The notes below the pieces were generated by a model that saw nothing but the letters and a program-made list of their open reading frames with translations, did no database searches and was not told the DNA's origin. Positions 9,901 through 18,556 of a stretch of DNA of 64,000 nt are shown here, piece after piece; the stretch's first letter is position 1; each line of letters opens with the position of its first letter. The position numbers and the translations under genes were made by a program. Origin of the DNA: CAKUIA01 sp044433115 (GTDB taxonomy: Bacteria > Verrucomicrobiota > Verrucomicrobiia > Opitutales > Intestinicryptomonadaceae); the NCBI GenBank assembly GCA_044433115.1, contig JAWXTY010000002.1, forward strand, positions 83,474-147,473, given 5' to 3'.

Positions 9901-10487
9901 TGTATGTGAATTACGCCATTTTTGACGTGGAACACTCTGGCGACGACTTGACTTTAGTAGACTCTAAGGGAGTTGCGAGAACTTTGAGCTTTTTGAGAAA
10001 GCAAGACAAAACAGACGCTGGCAAGAATTTTGCCCTATCTGACTTTGTAGATAAAAAGGTGGGATATTTTATAGCAAGCGTGGACTTTAAAGAAAAGATA
10101 GACAGCCTTAAAGACGATAATTATATGTCATTGTTGTGGCAAAGTTTAGCTGATAGATTAGTTGAAGCTCTTGCTGAATATACGCATAGAGAGATTTTCT
10201 GCAATGGGCAAAAATATGGAATACGTCCTGCTTTGGGCTATGCAATTTATCCAGACCATAGCGAGAAGTATAAGGTTTTTGAGCTTTTAGAAGAAGAGAA
10301 AGTAAAACTTACAGAAAACTATTCTATGCAGGTGGTCTCTAGTGTATGTGCTATGTTTATCCCAACAAGGCAGTCAAAATATTACGATTTAAAACACATA
10401 TCTAAAGAGCAGTTTTTAGATTATGCGAAGAGGAAGAATGTAGACGCAGATATTTTAAAGAAATTCTGTGCTATAGAAATTATATGA
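6930..10487 (+). CDS. metH: Cobalamin-dependent methionine synthase MetH
   Basis: 1185 residues, full length for MetH. Domain order: homocysteine-binding barrel with zinc cysteines in GLNCSLGA (about 250) and GGCCGTTPK (about 315); folate/pterin-binding barrel (about 355-620; KVGERNNVMGS, NFDESMLD); helical cap and B12 domain with GDVHDIGKN (about 760), whose His is the lower ligand of cobalamin; and C-terminal AdoMet reactivation domain with RPALGYAIYPDH (about 1100). It transfers methyl from methyl-tetrahydrofolate to homocysteine. The start overlaps hprK by 17 nt and the stop overlaps rodA by 4 nt, so translation is probably coupled. Confidence 0.97.
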   Translation: MSLLSKSYTSAGNLLKSILKKRIVYLDGAMGTLIQKLNLQEADYTCAELSEIKTSLKGDADILNISRPDVLEDIYRSYYEAGSDIVTLCTFGANAVVQHEYGAENFVDLMNTRAAEVARKVRDEFQSEEKPRFIAGSLGPMNKSASISPDMSDPSMRSVSFDDLAGAYYQQMKALWEAGVDLFILETSFDTLNVKAGVFAYMTLCEEYDERVPLGISMTVSDASGRILSGQTIEAFYNSIKHCEPLFVGLNCSLGASKLRPYIERFSKIANTFTHCYPNAGMPNPLLEYGYEETPNDTARAVFEVVDAGLLNIVGGCCGTTPKHIAKVVEATKNCKPRTFEKANNDLHLSGLEELVIAESGASFIKVGERNNVMGSAIFKKAIKEERFADALAISRKQVEQGADIIDLNFDESMLDSTACMQKYLRLLAGEPEIARVPFMVDSSNWDTLKIGLKNTQGKIILNSLSLKEGQEQFLEKARYAKKFGASLLVMAFDENGQAATKEDKVSICKRAYDLLIEQAGYAPQDIIFDANVLTIATGIKEHNDYAINFIEALREIKKLCPHAKTSAGLSNLSFSFRGNNALREAMHTIFLHYAIEAGLDMAIVNVATLGDINDIEPDLRELIEDLIFNKRPDATERLLERASDFHSNKQEAKKVDISNLSKQEQLDIAFIKGDSSNLVSLVEGFYAEEGEALLVIEKPLMTSMKKVGELFGEGKMFLPQVVKSARIMKEAVAVLEKYMPTNSESASNQTNFVLATVKGDVHDIGKNIVGLVMACNNYAVKDLGVMVEPQRILDEAKKHNAKLVGMSALITPSLEEMIATVKLFEAEAMTTPIILGGATTSDLHTAVKIAPLYSGAVIRVEDASLISGVASDLLSKNSAQYISELKARQEEMRKAYFAKMERVELLSLEEARANKFKDELCELEIESHYSKKQFVDIEKVKPYLQFAQLFNAWDLKGVSLRNLDENEEAKNLYTDALKVLEEMSEMSDCLYVNYAIFDVEHSGDDLTLVDSKGVARTLSFLRKQDKTDAGKNFALSDFVDKKVGYFIASVDFKEKIDSLKDDNYMSLLWQSLADRLVEALAEYTHREIFCNGQKYGIRPALGYAIYPDHSEKYKVFELLEEEKVKLTENYSMQVVSSVCAMFIPTRQSKYYDLKHISKEQFLDYAKRKNVDADILKKFCAIEII

Positions 10488-11761
10488 TTTTGGGCAATTA
10501 CAGCGAATTTAAGCAAAGAGATAAGAAATTAAAATTTGATTATCTTGGCTTTTTTGCGTTGATTGCTTTGTTTATACTCGGAGCATTTTTCATATATTCA
10601 GCCCAATCTTACAATATAGAAGAGATTGCATTGCATAGACAATTTTGGTTTAAGCAGTTGGTTTTTGCTGTGATAGGCTTGATTGCCTACTTTATTATAG
10701 CACTCAATGATTATGAAATTTTAATGCGTTTTGCCAATATAATTTATATAGGGGCAATACTTTTACTTTTGCCTCTGGCTATACAGGAAAATTTAGGGAT
10801 AAATATTCCTTTTGTACAGAGTCGATTTAATGCAACAAGGTGGATGAATTTTGGATTTATATCTCTACAGCCTTCGGAAATAGCCAAGATAGCGACATTA
10901 ATTATGTCGGCATCTATATTGGCACGCTCGAAGTTAGGTAAGATTAAAGACTCAATGCGTAGCTTATCATTAGTCGCTGGTATTTATTCATTTCCAGTGA
11001 TATTGATATTTTTACAGCCTGACTTAGGCTCTACCTTAGTTTTCCCTCCAATGCTATTTAGTATGTTATTTATAAGCAGGTTATCAAAGAGATTTTTTGT
11101 TCTTTGTATTGCTATATTTTGCATATTGATGGCTTTGGTTAGTGCAGATATATATGGATATTCTAAGTATTTAGAAAATAATAATTTATCTGCAGCAAAA
11201 TCTGCATCGTTAAATGCCTATGGGCAATCTAAGGCAATTTTGCCGATGAAGGATTATCAAAGAAATAGAATATTGTCTTTTGTTGCACCTGAGATAGTAG
11301 ACCCAAGAGGGCAGGGGATAAGTTGGAATTATCGTCAAAGCCTAATTGCTGTAGGAAGCGGAGGTCTATTGGGCAAGGGGCATACTCAAGGGACTCAGGC
11401 AAAGCTTGGATACTTGCCAAGTGATGTTGCTTATAACGACTTTATATTTTCTGTTATTGCAGAAGAGATAGGTTTTGTAGGCACAAGCCTTAGTTTGCTT
11501 TTGCTAAGTATAGTAATATTCTCATGTGTGAGGACTGCTATATTGGCTCGAGATTCCTTTGGGGCGTATATGGCAATAGCTATCGCAAGTGTCTTGATGA
11601 CACATATATTTATAAATGTGGGAATGACTATAGGTATAATGCCTATAACAGGTCTCCCATTGCCAATGTTAAGTTATGGAGGAACTTTTGTTTTAACATG
11701 TTGTATCCTTTTGGGTATCGTGCAAAGTATTTACAGGCACGGCTCATCGTACAAGATATAA
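10484..11761 (+). CDS. rodA: Rod shape-determining protein RodA (SEDS peptidoglycan glycosyltransferase)
   Basis: 425 residues with about ten hydrophobic segments. SEDS hallmarks are PSEIAKIATLIMSASIL, FLQPDLGSTLVF and the long loop with QRNRILSF..PRGQGISWN, then RQSLIAVGSGGLLGKG and PLPMLSYGGT near the end. DYQRNRILSF and GTQAKLGYLP favour RodA over FtsW. It polymerises lipid II for side-wall growth in the inner membrane. The start ATGA overlaps the metH stop; rng follows 39 nt later. Confidence 0.93.
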   Translation: MILGNYSEFKQRDKKLKFDYLGFFALIALFILGAFFIYSAQSYNIEEIALHRQFWFKQLVFAVIGLIAYFIIALNDYEILMRFANIIYIGAILLLLPLAIQENLGINIPFVQSRFNATRWMNFGFISLQPSEIAKIATLIMSASILARSKLGKIKDSMRSLSLVAGIYSFPVILIFLQPDLGSTLVFPPMLFSMLFISRLSKRFFVLCIAIFCILMALVSADIYGYSKYLENNNLSAAKSASLNAYGQSKAILPMKDYQRNRILSFVAPEIVDPRGQGISWNYRQSLIAVGSGGLLGKGHTQGTQAKLGYLPSDVAYNDFIFSVIAEEIGFVGTSLSLLLLSIVIFSCVRTAILARDSFGAYMAIAIASVLMTHIFINVGMTIGIMPITGLPLPMLSYGGTFVLTCCILLGIVQSIYRHGSSYKI

Positions 11762-11800
11762 AAGACAAAATTTCGCCAAAAAATAGGAAAGAAAACCTAA

Positions 11801-13528
11801 ATGAAAGAAAATAAAATTACACAAAAAATCGAAGAGGAATTAACTCTAAAGCCTAAAGAGCATATAGTTGAGCCTGTTCCAAGTGAACAGCTTAATGCAG
11901 AAGCTAAACTTAGGGCTAAGAAGCGTCCTTTATTAGAGAAAATTATTAAGTTGCTTAAGCGAGATGACTCTCCTTATAGAGAACTTATTATGAACGTAGA
12001 GCCTTTGGAGTCTAGGGTTGTATTGCTTGAAAATGGCGTTATGCAAAAGTTTGAAACAGAGCGTAAGGGTTCTGAAAGCTTAGTTGGTGCTATATTTAAA
12101 GGTAAGATACAAAATCTCGAAGCTGGCTTAAAGGCAGCCTTTGTTGATATAGGTCAACCTAAGAACGCATTCTTGCACTATTGGGACATCTTCCCATCTG
12201 TAACAGATAACTCTTATGAAGTTGTACGTGAAAACAAAACTAAGGAGCAAAAAAAGCAAGTTGGCAAGTTTTCTGCAAAGGATATAGTGGATAAATTCCC
12301 TATAGGCACTGACATTATTGTACAAATCACTAAGACTCAAATTGGTAGCAAAGGACCAAGGGTAACTACTAATATTGCTATTCCTGGTCGTTACTTGGTG
12401 CTTATGCCTTATGTGGGTCAATGTGGTATTTCTCGTAAGATAGAGGACAAGCGTGAGCGTGATAGGATTAAGAAGATTTTAAAGTCTATGAAGCTACCTG
12501 AAGGTATGGGCGTTATCGTGCGTACAGCAGGGCAAGGCAAGCGTTGGACTTATTTCCAAAGAGACCTAAACATCTTGTTAAAGACTTGGAAGCAAATTCA
12601 AAAGAATATAGAAAAGACTAACAAGCCTTGCTTATTGTATAAAGAACCTGACTTAGTTGAAAGAACTTTAAGGGACTTCTTAACTGAAGAAACAGACAGA
12701 ATTTTGATAGACAACCCTTCTCAATACGAGAGAATGTTAGAGTCTGCTTTGGAAATTTCTGGCAGAGCTAAATCCAAGATAACTTTGTTTAAGGAAAATA
12801 TACCTATATTTGAAAGGTATAATATTGAAAAGCAAATTGCTCAGACTTTCCAAAGAAGAGTATCTTTGCCTTCTGGTGGCGAAATTGTTATAGAAGAAAC
12901 TGAGGCACTAACTGCAATCGACGTAAACACAGGGGCTCATAAGGGGGCTAGTGAAGATGGTAAAGACTTTATCGTAATGGCGAATATCGAAGCTGTTAAG
13001 GAAGCTGCTCGTCAAGTACGTTTGAGAAATATCGGAGGTCTAATCATCATCGATACTGTAGATATGAAGAGTCGCAAGGATAGGCAAATTGTATATAAGA
13101 CCCTCAAAGACGAGATGGAAGGCGATAAGGCAAAGAGCCACGTTCTACCTATATCTCAATTAGGTATTATACAAATGACAAGGCAAAGACACCAAATGAG
13201 TAACGCAGGTAATATTTATGTACCTTGTCCTTACTGTGCTGGCAAGGGTCTTGTAAAGAGTACAAAGACTATATGCTCTGAAATTCAAAGAAAGATTTTG
13301 ATTGCAGCCCACAATTTGAGAAACTCTGGCGTAAATAAAGATAGCGTAATTTCTATGTTGATTTTACTTCACCCAGATAACTTGAAGCGTTTGCAAACTC
13401 AAGATTATGAGTATTTAGTTGTGCTTGAAAAAGAGTATAACATACATCTAACTTTCAGAGCAGACCCTTCTTTCCACGTAGAAAACTTCAGAATTTTAGA
13501 CCCATTAACTAATAAGGTCTTGAAATAA
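11801..13528 (+). CDS. rng: Ribonuclease G/E family endoribonuclease
   Basis: 575 residues: longer than E. coli RNase G (489) and much shorter than RNase E. A basic/charged N-terminal extension (1-60) precedes the S1-containing region (GAIFKGKIQNLEAGLKAAFV), the RNase H-like and DNase I-like region with the metal-binding Asp residues of TAIDVNTGAHKG (about 372) and IIIDTVDM (about 418), and the Zn-link CPYCAGKG (about 475). No long disordered C-terminal degradosome scaffold is present. The enzyme cleaves AU-rich single-stranded RNA in rRNA and tRNA maturation and mRNA decay. It is cotranscribed with rodA and tlyA. Confidence 0.93.
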   Translation: MKENKITQKIEEELTLKPKEHIVEPVPSEQLNAEAKLRAKKRPLLEKIIKLLKRDDSPYRELIMNVEPLESRVVLLENGVMQKFETERKGSESLVGAIFKGKIQNLEAGLKAAFVDIGQPKNAFLHYWDIFPSVTDNSYEVVRENKTKEQKKQVGKFSAKDIVDKFPIGTDIIVQITKTQIGSKGPRVTTNIAIPGRYLVLMPYVGQCGISRKIEDKRERDRIKKILKSMKLPEGMGVIVRTAGQGKRWTYFQRDLNILLKTWKQIQKNIEKTNKPCLLYKEPDLVERTLRDFLTEETDRILIDNPSQYERMLESALEISGRAKSKITLFKENIPIFERYNIEKQIAQTFQRRVSLPSGGEIVIEETEALTAIDVNTGAHKGASEDGKDFIVMANIEAVKEAARQVRLRNIGGLIIIDTVDMKSRKDRQIVYKTLKDEMEGDKAKSHVLPISQLGIIQMTRQRHQMSNAGNIYVPCPYCAGKGLVKSTKTICSEIQRKILIAAHNLRNSGVNKDSVISMLILLHPDNLKRLQTQDYEYLVVLEKEYNIHLTFRADPSFHVENFRILDPLTNKVLK

Positions 13529-13555
13529 TTCTTTAGAACTCACTTAAGGCAACTT

Positions 13556-14302
13556 ATGAAGAGAATAGATGAGCTTTTGTTTGAAAAAGGGCTTGCCCCA
13601 AGTAGGGCAAAGGCTCGCTCTTTGATTGAAGAAGGAGCTGTTTTTTGCAATGCAAAAGTGGTAGATAAACCCTCTCGTAAATTTGCAGACGACGCTGATA
13701 TTCAAATTAAGGAAAATTCGCAAAGCCTTAAATATGTATCAAGGGGAGGGCTGAAACTCGAGAAGATTTTGGATTTTTGCCATCTAAATGTAAATGGATT
13801 TTCGGCATTAGACGCAGGAGCTTCCACTGGAGGCTTTAGCGACTGTTTGTTGCAAAGGGGAGTCTCTAGCGTACTTTGCGTCGACATAGGTTCTGGACAG
13901 CTACACAAGACTTTGCTTGAAAACCCTAAGGTTACAAATCTCGAAAAATTCGACGTTAGAGACTTGACTTTAGACAATGCAAAAAACTCGCCCTTTGATA
14001 TAATAGTAGGCGACTTATCCTTTATATCGCTCGAAAAAGTCTTAGAAACTCTTTGGCTTTTACTAAAAAAAGGAGGCTATCTATTATGCTTAGTTAAACC
14101 CCAATTTGAGACAGACAAAGCCTTAATACGTCGCTCAAAGGGCATACTTCGAGACGAAGAAAAACGCTTGGAGTGCTTAGACAAAATCAAAAGCTTTGTG
14201 GAAACTAACTTAGAAAAAAGCAAAATCCTTGCAGTATGCGAGTCTCCCATATTAGGAGGCGATGGCAACAAGGAATTTTTAATTGCTGTAGAAAAGTCTT
14301 GA
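13556..14302 (+). CDS. tlyA: TlyA-family rRNA (cytidine-2'-O)-methyltransferase / S4-FtsJ protein
   Basis: 248 residues. An S4 RNA-binding domain lies at 1-60 (RIDELLFEKGLAPSRAKARSLI), followed by an RrmJ/FtsJ Rossmann methyltransferase domain with the SAM motif LDAGASTGGFSD (about 80) and the catalytic-region motifs VGDLSFISLEKVL and LVKPQFE. Family members methylate 16S/23S rRNA 2'-hydroxyls; some were first named haemolysins. The gene lies 27 nt after rng. Confidence 0.9.
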   Translation: MKRIDELLFEKGLAPSRAKARSLIEEGAVFCNAKVVDKPSRKFADDADIQIKENSQSLKYVSRGGLKLEKILDFCHLNVNGFSALDAGASTGGFSDCLLQRGVSSVLCVDIGSGQLHKTLLENPKVTNLEKFDVRDLTLDNAKNSPFDIIVGDLSFISLEKVLETLWLLLKKGGYLLCLVKPQFETDKALIRRSKGILRDEEKRLECLDKIKSFVETNLEKSKILAVCESPILGGDGNKEFLIAVEKS

Positions 14303-14365
14303 AAAATCTTAAAAGCTCTATCAAACTTTAAATAAATCTTAAATAAACTTTAAATTGAAAAAAAT

Positions 14366-14509
14366 ATGAAATTAAAATTGATTATATTATTGGCATTAGC
14401 CTCTCTCTTATCTGCTTGCGAAAGCACAGACGAACACGGAGTAACTGTATCTAAAAATAGCATTTTTGGATATGTTTCTTCCCCTGATTTAGACAATTTA
14501 AACTCTTAA
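14366..14509 (+). CDS. Small predicted lipoprotein, 47 residues
   Basis: Short open frame between tlyA and the alcohol dehydrogenase: ATG at 14366, TAA at 14507-14509. It starts MKLKLIILLALASLLSAC, a classic type II signal with a lipobox LSAC (Cys at residue 18). Only 29 residues follow (CESTDEHGVTV...DNLNS). The mature protein would be a tiny, acidic, lipid-anchored peptide. The stop lies 5 nt before the dehydrogenase ATG, which supports genuine translation in the operon. Short entericidin-like or Lpp-like lipoproteins have this shape, but no specific family is recognised. Confidence 0.65.
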   Translation: MKLKLIILLALASLLSACESTDEHGVTVSKNSIFGYVSSPDLDNLNS

Positions 14510-14514
14510 TTATT

Positions 14515-15663
14515 ATGGAAAATTTTGTATACGAAAACCCAACCAAGGTTGTTTTTGGTACAGGCGTTGTAAACACTCTTGGCAAGTCTGCAAAGAAATA
14601 TGGCTCAAAGGCTCTATTTGTTTATGGTATGAATAGTATCAAAAAAAGTGGCTTATACGAACTCGTTTTAGAGCAACTTGCCTCAGAAAATATTGAAGTA
14701 ATCGAACACGGAGGCGTAAAAGCTAACCCTATTTACTCCCACACAAAGGAGGGCGTAGACAAGGCTAGAGCAAACGAGATTGACCTCATCGTCGCAGTTG
14801 GTGGAGGTAGTGTTATCGACGAAGCTAAGGCGATTTCTATAGGTGCAAAGGGTATAGACTTTTGGGAGCATATGCTCGGCAAAGTTGCAGTAAAAGAAGC
14901 TACACCAATCGTATCTGTTCTAACTATGCCTGCAACTGGTAGCGAAGTAAATGGTGGCTTTGTCATTATGAAAGATAAAGAAAAGTTTGCTGGAAATGGT
15001 GGCTCTCTAACTCACCCAAGAGTATCTTTCTTAGACCCTACTTACACTCTAACTATTCCTAAAGAACAAGTTGCATACGCTGCTGCAGATATGCTTGCTC
15101 ACCTTTGCGAGCCTTATTTTGTTACTACAAATAAAGAGCGTTGCGTAAGCGATTTCTACATAGAAGCAGTGTCAAAATCTATAATAGATAGTGCCAAGAA
15201 AATTCAAAAAGACCCTAATGACCTAGATGCTAGAGCCTCCTTTATGTGGGCAAGTTCCCTCGCTTGGAATGGACAAAGTCGTCTCGGCTTAGGCTACACA
15301 TACCTACCTTGTCATGCTATGGAGCACCCAATGAGTGCCTTATACGACATCGCTCACGGAGCAGGTCTATCTATGCTAATCCCAGCTTGGCTCGAATATA
15401 TGAGCGTTACTCTAAACGACAGGATTATGAGCTTTGGCAAGAATATCCTCCAAGTAGAAGCCGAAACCACAGGCGAAGTTATCGACGCCCTAATCGACTT
15501 CTACAGAGAAATCGGAGCTCCTACAACTTGGTCTGAAGTAAATATCCAAAACCCAGACTACGAAACCCTAAGCCAAGAAGCCCACAAGCTATTCACCCTC
15601 TGGCAAATTAAATCAGAACATTACGAAATTTTCGATGTAGAAAATATCTATAGACTCATTTAA
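14515..15663 (+). CDS. Iron-containing alcohol dehydrogenase (butanol dehydrogenase / YqhD type)
   Basis: 382 residues, the normal size for group III metal-dependent ADHs. The N-terminal Rossmann-like domain has VVFGTGVVNTLG and the VAVGGGSVIDEAKAI cofactor motif. The C-terminal domain has the metal ligands of DMLAHLCEPYF and HAMEHPMSALYDIAHGAG. That last segment is typical of BdhA/YqhD enzymes, which reduce aldehydes with NAD(P)H. The exact substrate cannot be read from sequence. It closes the (+) operon and converges on rdgB across a repeat/terminator (15678-15757). Confidence 0.9.
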   Translation: MENFVYENPTKVVFGTGVVNTLGKSAKKYGSKALFVYGMNSIKKSGLYELVLEQLASENIEVIEHGGVKANPIYSHTKEGVDKARANEIDLIVAVGGGSVIDEAKAISIGAKGIDFWEHMLGKVAVKEATPIVSVLTMPATGSEVNGGFVIMKDKEKFAGNGGSLTHPRVSFLDPTYTLTIPKEQVAYAAADMLAHLCEPYFVTTNKERCVSDFYIEAVSKSIIDSAKKIQKDPNDLDARASFMWASSLAWNGQSRLGLGYTYLPCHAMEHPMSALYDIAHGAGLSMLIPAWLEYMSVTLNDRIMSFGKNILQVEAETTGEVIDALIDFYREIGAPTTWSEVNIQNPDYETLSQEAHKLFTLWQIKSEHYEIFDVENIYRLI

Positions 15664-15677
15664 TAAACAAGTAAGAG

Positions 15678-15757
15678 AGAAAGAGAAGTATCTCTTTCGA
15701 ATTATATACAATCTATTTTAGATTTTAGGCTTTGCACTTGAGGGTGCAAAGTTTTTT
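15678..15757. repeat. Partial copy of the hairpin-string repeat (R0), including a terminator
   Basis: Two adjacent palindromes: AAAGAGAAGTATCTCTTT (from 15680) and CTTTGCAC(15730-15737)-ttgagg-GTGCAAAG(15744-15751) followed by TTTTTT. The second is an excellent rho-independent terminator for the + strand dehydrogenase operon. Both modules recur nearly unchanged in the copies ending at 42604 and 44853, and the second also at 19325. Confidence 0.75.
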
Positions 15758-15783
15758 GTGTCTTAGGGGCTGGCTGGCTTTTT

Positions 15784-16389
15784 CTAAATCTTATTTAAGA
15801 AATCTAATAATAGAGTTAGGGCTTTGCCTCTGTGGCTGATGGAGTGTTTTAGGGTAGAGTCGATTTGGGCTGTTGTTTTGTTAAATTCTTTATATAGAAA
15901 TAGGGGGTCGTAGCCAAAGCCATTTTCGCCTATTTCTTCTTCTATAATATAGCCTTCAACTTTGCCTTCAAAGATATACTCTTTGCCATCTGGGCTTAAT
16001 AGGGCAAGACTACATACAAAGCGTGCTGTGCGATTTTCAAGGGGGATACCTTTGAGTTCTCTTAGTAGTTTTGCGTTATTTGCTTTATCTGCACCTTCAC
16101 CTGATACCCCAGCGTATCTTGCTGAGTGTATAGAGGGAGCACCTCCTAAGGCGTCTACGCACAAGCCACTATCGTCTGCCAATATATAAGCATTTGCAGG
16201 GGCAAGTTCCTTCAAGGCATAAGCTTTAAGCAGGGCATTGCCTTTGAAAGTGTTTTCGCATTCATCTACTTCGGGCATAGCCCCAAGAGCCTTTGCAGAA
16301 AGTAGCTCAAAGTTTGTATTTTCGAGCATTTGAGCAAATTCTTCAGTTTTGTGGGCGTTGCCTGTGGCTAAATAGATAGTTTTTTTCAT
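15784..16389 (-). CDS. rdgB: dITP/XTP pyrophosphatase (RdgB/HAM1 family)
   Basis: 201 residues. The N-terminal LATGNAHKTEEFAQML and the central ADDSGLCVDALGGAPSIHSARYAG are diagnostic of the family, as are FEGKVEGYI, GFGYDPLF and the C-terminal SHRGKAL. It hydrolyses non-canonical purine triphosphates (dITP, XTP) to monophosphates and keeps them out of DNA. It is last in a (-) operon coaD, yhaM-like, rdgB. Confidence 0.95.
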   Translation of the reverse strand: MKKTIYLATGNAHKTEEFAQMLENTNFELLSAKALGAMPEVDECENTFKGNALLKAYALKELAPANAYILADDSGLCVDALGGAPSIHSARYAGVSGEGADKANNAKLLRELKGIPLENRTARFVCSLALLSPDGKEYIFEGKVEGYIIEEEIGENGFGYDPLFLYKEFNKTTAQIDSTLKHSISHRGKALTLLLDFLNKI

Positions 16390-16401
16390 AGGAGAAAAGC
16401 T

Positions 16402-17373
16402 TTATTTATTTTCAGTTTGTTGTTCTCTTTTAGGAAGTAATAGCCTAACTTTTTCTAGGGCAAAAACAGGGTCTGAGAACTCGCCAGTAGACTTTTCTAG
16501 GGCTTCTTTAAGCGATTGCATTTTTGCGTCTAGGTGGTCCATAGATGCAACAAATACAGCTTCTGGAGTAGAAGGCAATACTAAAGCTCCCCACTCAATC
16601 ATTCCGTGATGGCTCAATATTATATGCTCTAATCTTTCTAGGGTATCAGCGTCAAGCTTAGCCATTATACCAGCTTTGCGTACCATTTTGTAAGACGAGA
16701 TTATGTGTCCTTGTAGCATTCCACTTCTAGTTTTGCCAAAAGACATACCTTGAGTGTATTCTTCAACTTTACCTATGTCGTGGCAGATTATACCAGCTAA
16801 GCATATATTTCTGTCGATGAATGGGTAGTTTTCAAAAAGCTTATCTGCGAGTTGGGCAGTACTTAGAGTATGCTCTAAAAGTCCGTGTACAAATGCGTGG
16901 TGCATAGACTTTGCTGCAGTGCTTGTATAGAAATTATCGCCTGCTTCTTCGAGTGCTAATCTTACAGTTTTTTGCAAAGCTTCTTCTGTTATAGACTCGA
17001 TTAGAGCTTCGAGGTCTTGCCTCATTTTGATTGGGTCTTTTTCAGAAGTAGGGCATAGCTGAGACTTAAAGTAGTTTAGGTCTTCGTCTCTAATTTTCAC
17101 TAATTCCTCTAAACGTGGGCTAGGCTTTTCATTATAAAAATCTGCTCTACCTCTTAGCGTGTAAGCTTGACCAACCTTACTTGCCCTTATGCTTGAATAA
17201 ATGCTATTGTCAGGAAACGCCATAAAGCTAATTTGCCCTGACTTATCAGAAAAGTCTGCTATCATAAATTCAGAGCCATTTTTAGCTGCTCTAGTTTGTA
17301 CTTGATTTAATACTGCTACGAGTTCGAATATCTCGCCACGAGATAAAGTTTTTAGTTCTTTTATATTTGTCAT
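16402..17373 (-). CDS. YhaM-type 3'-5' exoribonuclease (OB-fold plus HD domain)
   Basis: 323 residues. An N-terminal OB-fold nucleic-acid-binding domain (about 10-100; VLNQVQTRAAKNGSEFMIADF) precedes an HD domain with HAFVHGLLEHT and the metal-binding ICHDIGKVEEY, then an HH pair in LEHIILSHHG. This architecture matches the YhaM/Cbf1 family that degrades RNA or ssDNA from the 3' end. The gene lies 27 nt after coaD and 12 nt before rdgB. Confidence 0.85.
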   Translation of the reverse strand: MTNIKELKTLSRGEIFELVAVLNQVQTRAAKNGSEFMIADFSDKSGQISFMAFPDNSIYSSIRASKVGQAYTLRGRADFYNEKPSPRLEELVKIRDEDLNYFKSQLCPTSEKDPIKMRQDLEALIESITEEALQKTVRLALEEAGDNFYTSTAAKSMHHAFVHGLLEHTLSTAQLADKLFENYPFIDRNICLAGIICHDIGKVEEYTQGMSFGKTRSGMLQGHIISSYKMVRKAGIMAKLDADTLERLEHIILSHHGMIEWGALVLPSTPEAVFVASMDHLDAKMQSLKEALEKSTGEFSDPVFALEKVRLLLPKREQQTENK

Positions 17374-17400
17374 ATTCTAAATTATTTTATTTTTTATAAA

Positions 17401-17883
17401 TTATTGTTTGTTTCTTTCAATTAGTGCCTTTAGTACATTTTTGGGTACAAAGTCTTTAATTTTGTCTGCATTAAAGTGAGATACTTCTCTAATTAAAGTA
17501 GAGCTTGTAAAGAAATAAGAAGAAGAAGGCATTAAAAGTATAGTTTCTATTTCAGAGTTCATATGCCTATTCATCTGTGCAAGTTGAAATTCATATTCAA
17601 AATCAGACATAACCCTCAATCCTCTAATTAGTGCTACAGCGTTGTTCTTCTTTGCAAAGTCTATAGTCAATCCCTTTAATATTTCTATCTTAGCTCCCTT
17701 TAAATCCTTGATATTTTCTGCTATAAGCTCGTATCTCTCTTCAAAAGTGAACATAGGGTTCTTGCCTGCATTCTTGGCGATAGCAACGATAACTTCATCG
17801 AAAATCGCCAAAGCTCGCTTAAGTATATCTAAATGTCCAAGTGTAAATGGGTCGAATGACCCTGCATATATTGCTGTTTTCAT
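17401..17883 (-). CDS. coaD: Pantetheine-phosphate adenylyltransferase
   Basis: 160 residues, standard length. The N-terminal nucleotidyltransferase motif GSFDPFTLGHLDIL contains the TxGH signature; RGLRVMSDFEYEFQLAQMN and the C-terminal FFTSSTLIREV segment (ISSS/T-region) complete the pattern. It catalyses ATP plus 4'-phosphopantetheine to dephospho-CoA. First gene of the coaD-yhaM-rdgB (-) operon, divergent from pgsA. Confidence 0.96.
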   Translation of the reverse strand: MKTAIYAGSFDPFTLGHLDILKRALAIFDEVIVAIAKNAGKNPMFTFEERYELIAENIKDLKGAKIEILKGLTIDFAKKNNAVALIRGLRVMSDFEYEFQLAQMNRHMNSEIETILLMPSSSYFFTSSTLIREVSHFNADKIKDFVPKNVLKALIERNKQ

Positions 17884-17900
17884 TAAATGTTAAAAAATGA

Positions 17901-17929
17901 TTGCTCTTTTATAGTTATTTTGGTCTAGT
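17901..17929 (+). promoter_or_regulatory. Predicted sigma70-type promoter of pgsA
   Basis: TTGCTC (17901-17906), 17-nt spacer, TCTAGT (17924-17929), 24 nt before the pgsA ATG. The same layout, including a spacer ending TTTTGG or close to it, recurs at 24527, 40006, 46713 and 46793. Confidence 0.55.
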
Positions 17930-17952
17930 TATATTTTTAAAATAATTAATAT

Positions 17953-18552
17953 ATGAATTTACCTAATATAATAACTTTGGCAAGAGTAATCATTAGCTTT
18001 CTTGTCTGTATAGTGCTTTGTTTCAATTTTTCTTATGCAGCAACTACAGCTTATGTATTATATGTAGTCGCATCTTTGAGCGATTGGTTAGATGGCTACT
18101 TCGCTCGTAAAAGCAATTTAATCACAAATTTTGGTAAGTTTATGGACGCTCTTTGCGACAAAATTATGATTTTAGGCATAGTTATTATGCTCATTGCACT
18201 AGATACCTTTGAATGGGCTACCCTCCTTGTTGCGTTTTGTACATTGCTAACTATTACTCGTGAGTTCTTTGTAAGTGGCTTAAGAATGTTGGCAGCTAAA
18301 GACTCCATAGTCATCGCAGCAGATAAATATGGCAAGATTAAAACAATTATTCAAATGCTAGGCGTAGGCTCTGTGTTGCTTGCCCATTGCATAGCTCTCG
18401 ATTTTGCTTGCATAAATATTTCATATCAAGAAATTAGCCTAAGCCAATTTTTCCTAAACTTAGGCATAGCCCTATACGTGCTTTCTACATTCTTTGCAGT
18501 GCAATCTGGCATCGCATACACAATTAAATATGGACACGTATTTAAGAGCTAA
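17953..18552 (+). CDS. pgsA: CDP-diacylglycerol--glycerol-3-phosphate 3-phosphatidyltransferase
   Basis: 199 residues, with several membrane segments. The CDP-alcohol phosphotransferase signature D-x2-DG-x2-AR-x8-G-x3-D-x3-D is complete in SDWLDGYFARKS...FGKFMDALCDK. TREFFVSGLRMLA fits PgsA specifically. It makes phosphatidylglycerophosphate in the inner membrane. The next gene, pgpA, performs the following dephosphorylation step, which supports the assignment. Confidence 0.92.
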   Translation: MNLPNIITLARVIISFLVCIVLCFNFSYAATTAYVLYVVASLSDWLDGYFARKSNLITNFGKFMDALCDKIMILGIVIMLIALDTFEWATLLVAFCTLLTITREFFVSGLRMLAAKDSIVIAADKYGKIKTIIQMLGVGSVLLAHCIALDFACINISYQEISLSQFFLNLGIALYVLSTFFAVQSGIAYTIKYGHVFKS

Positions 18553-18556
18553 TTAT

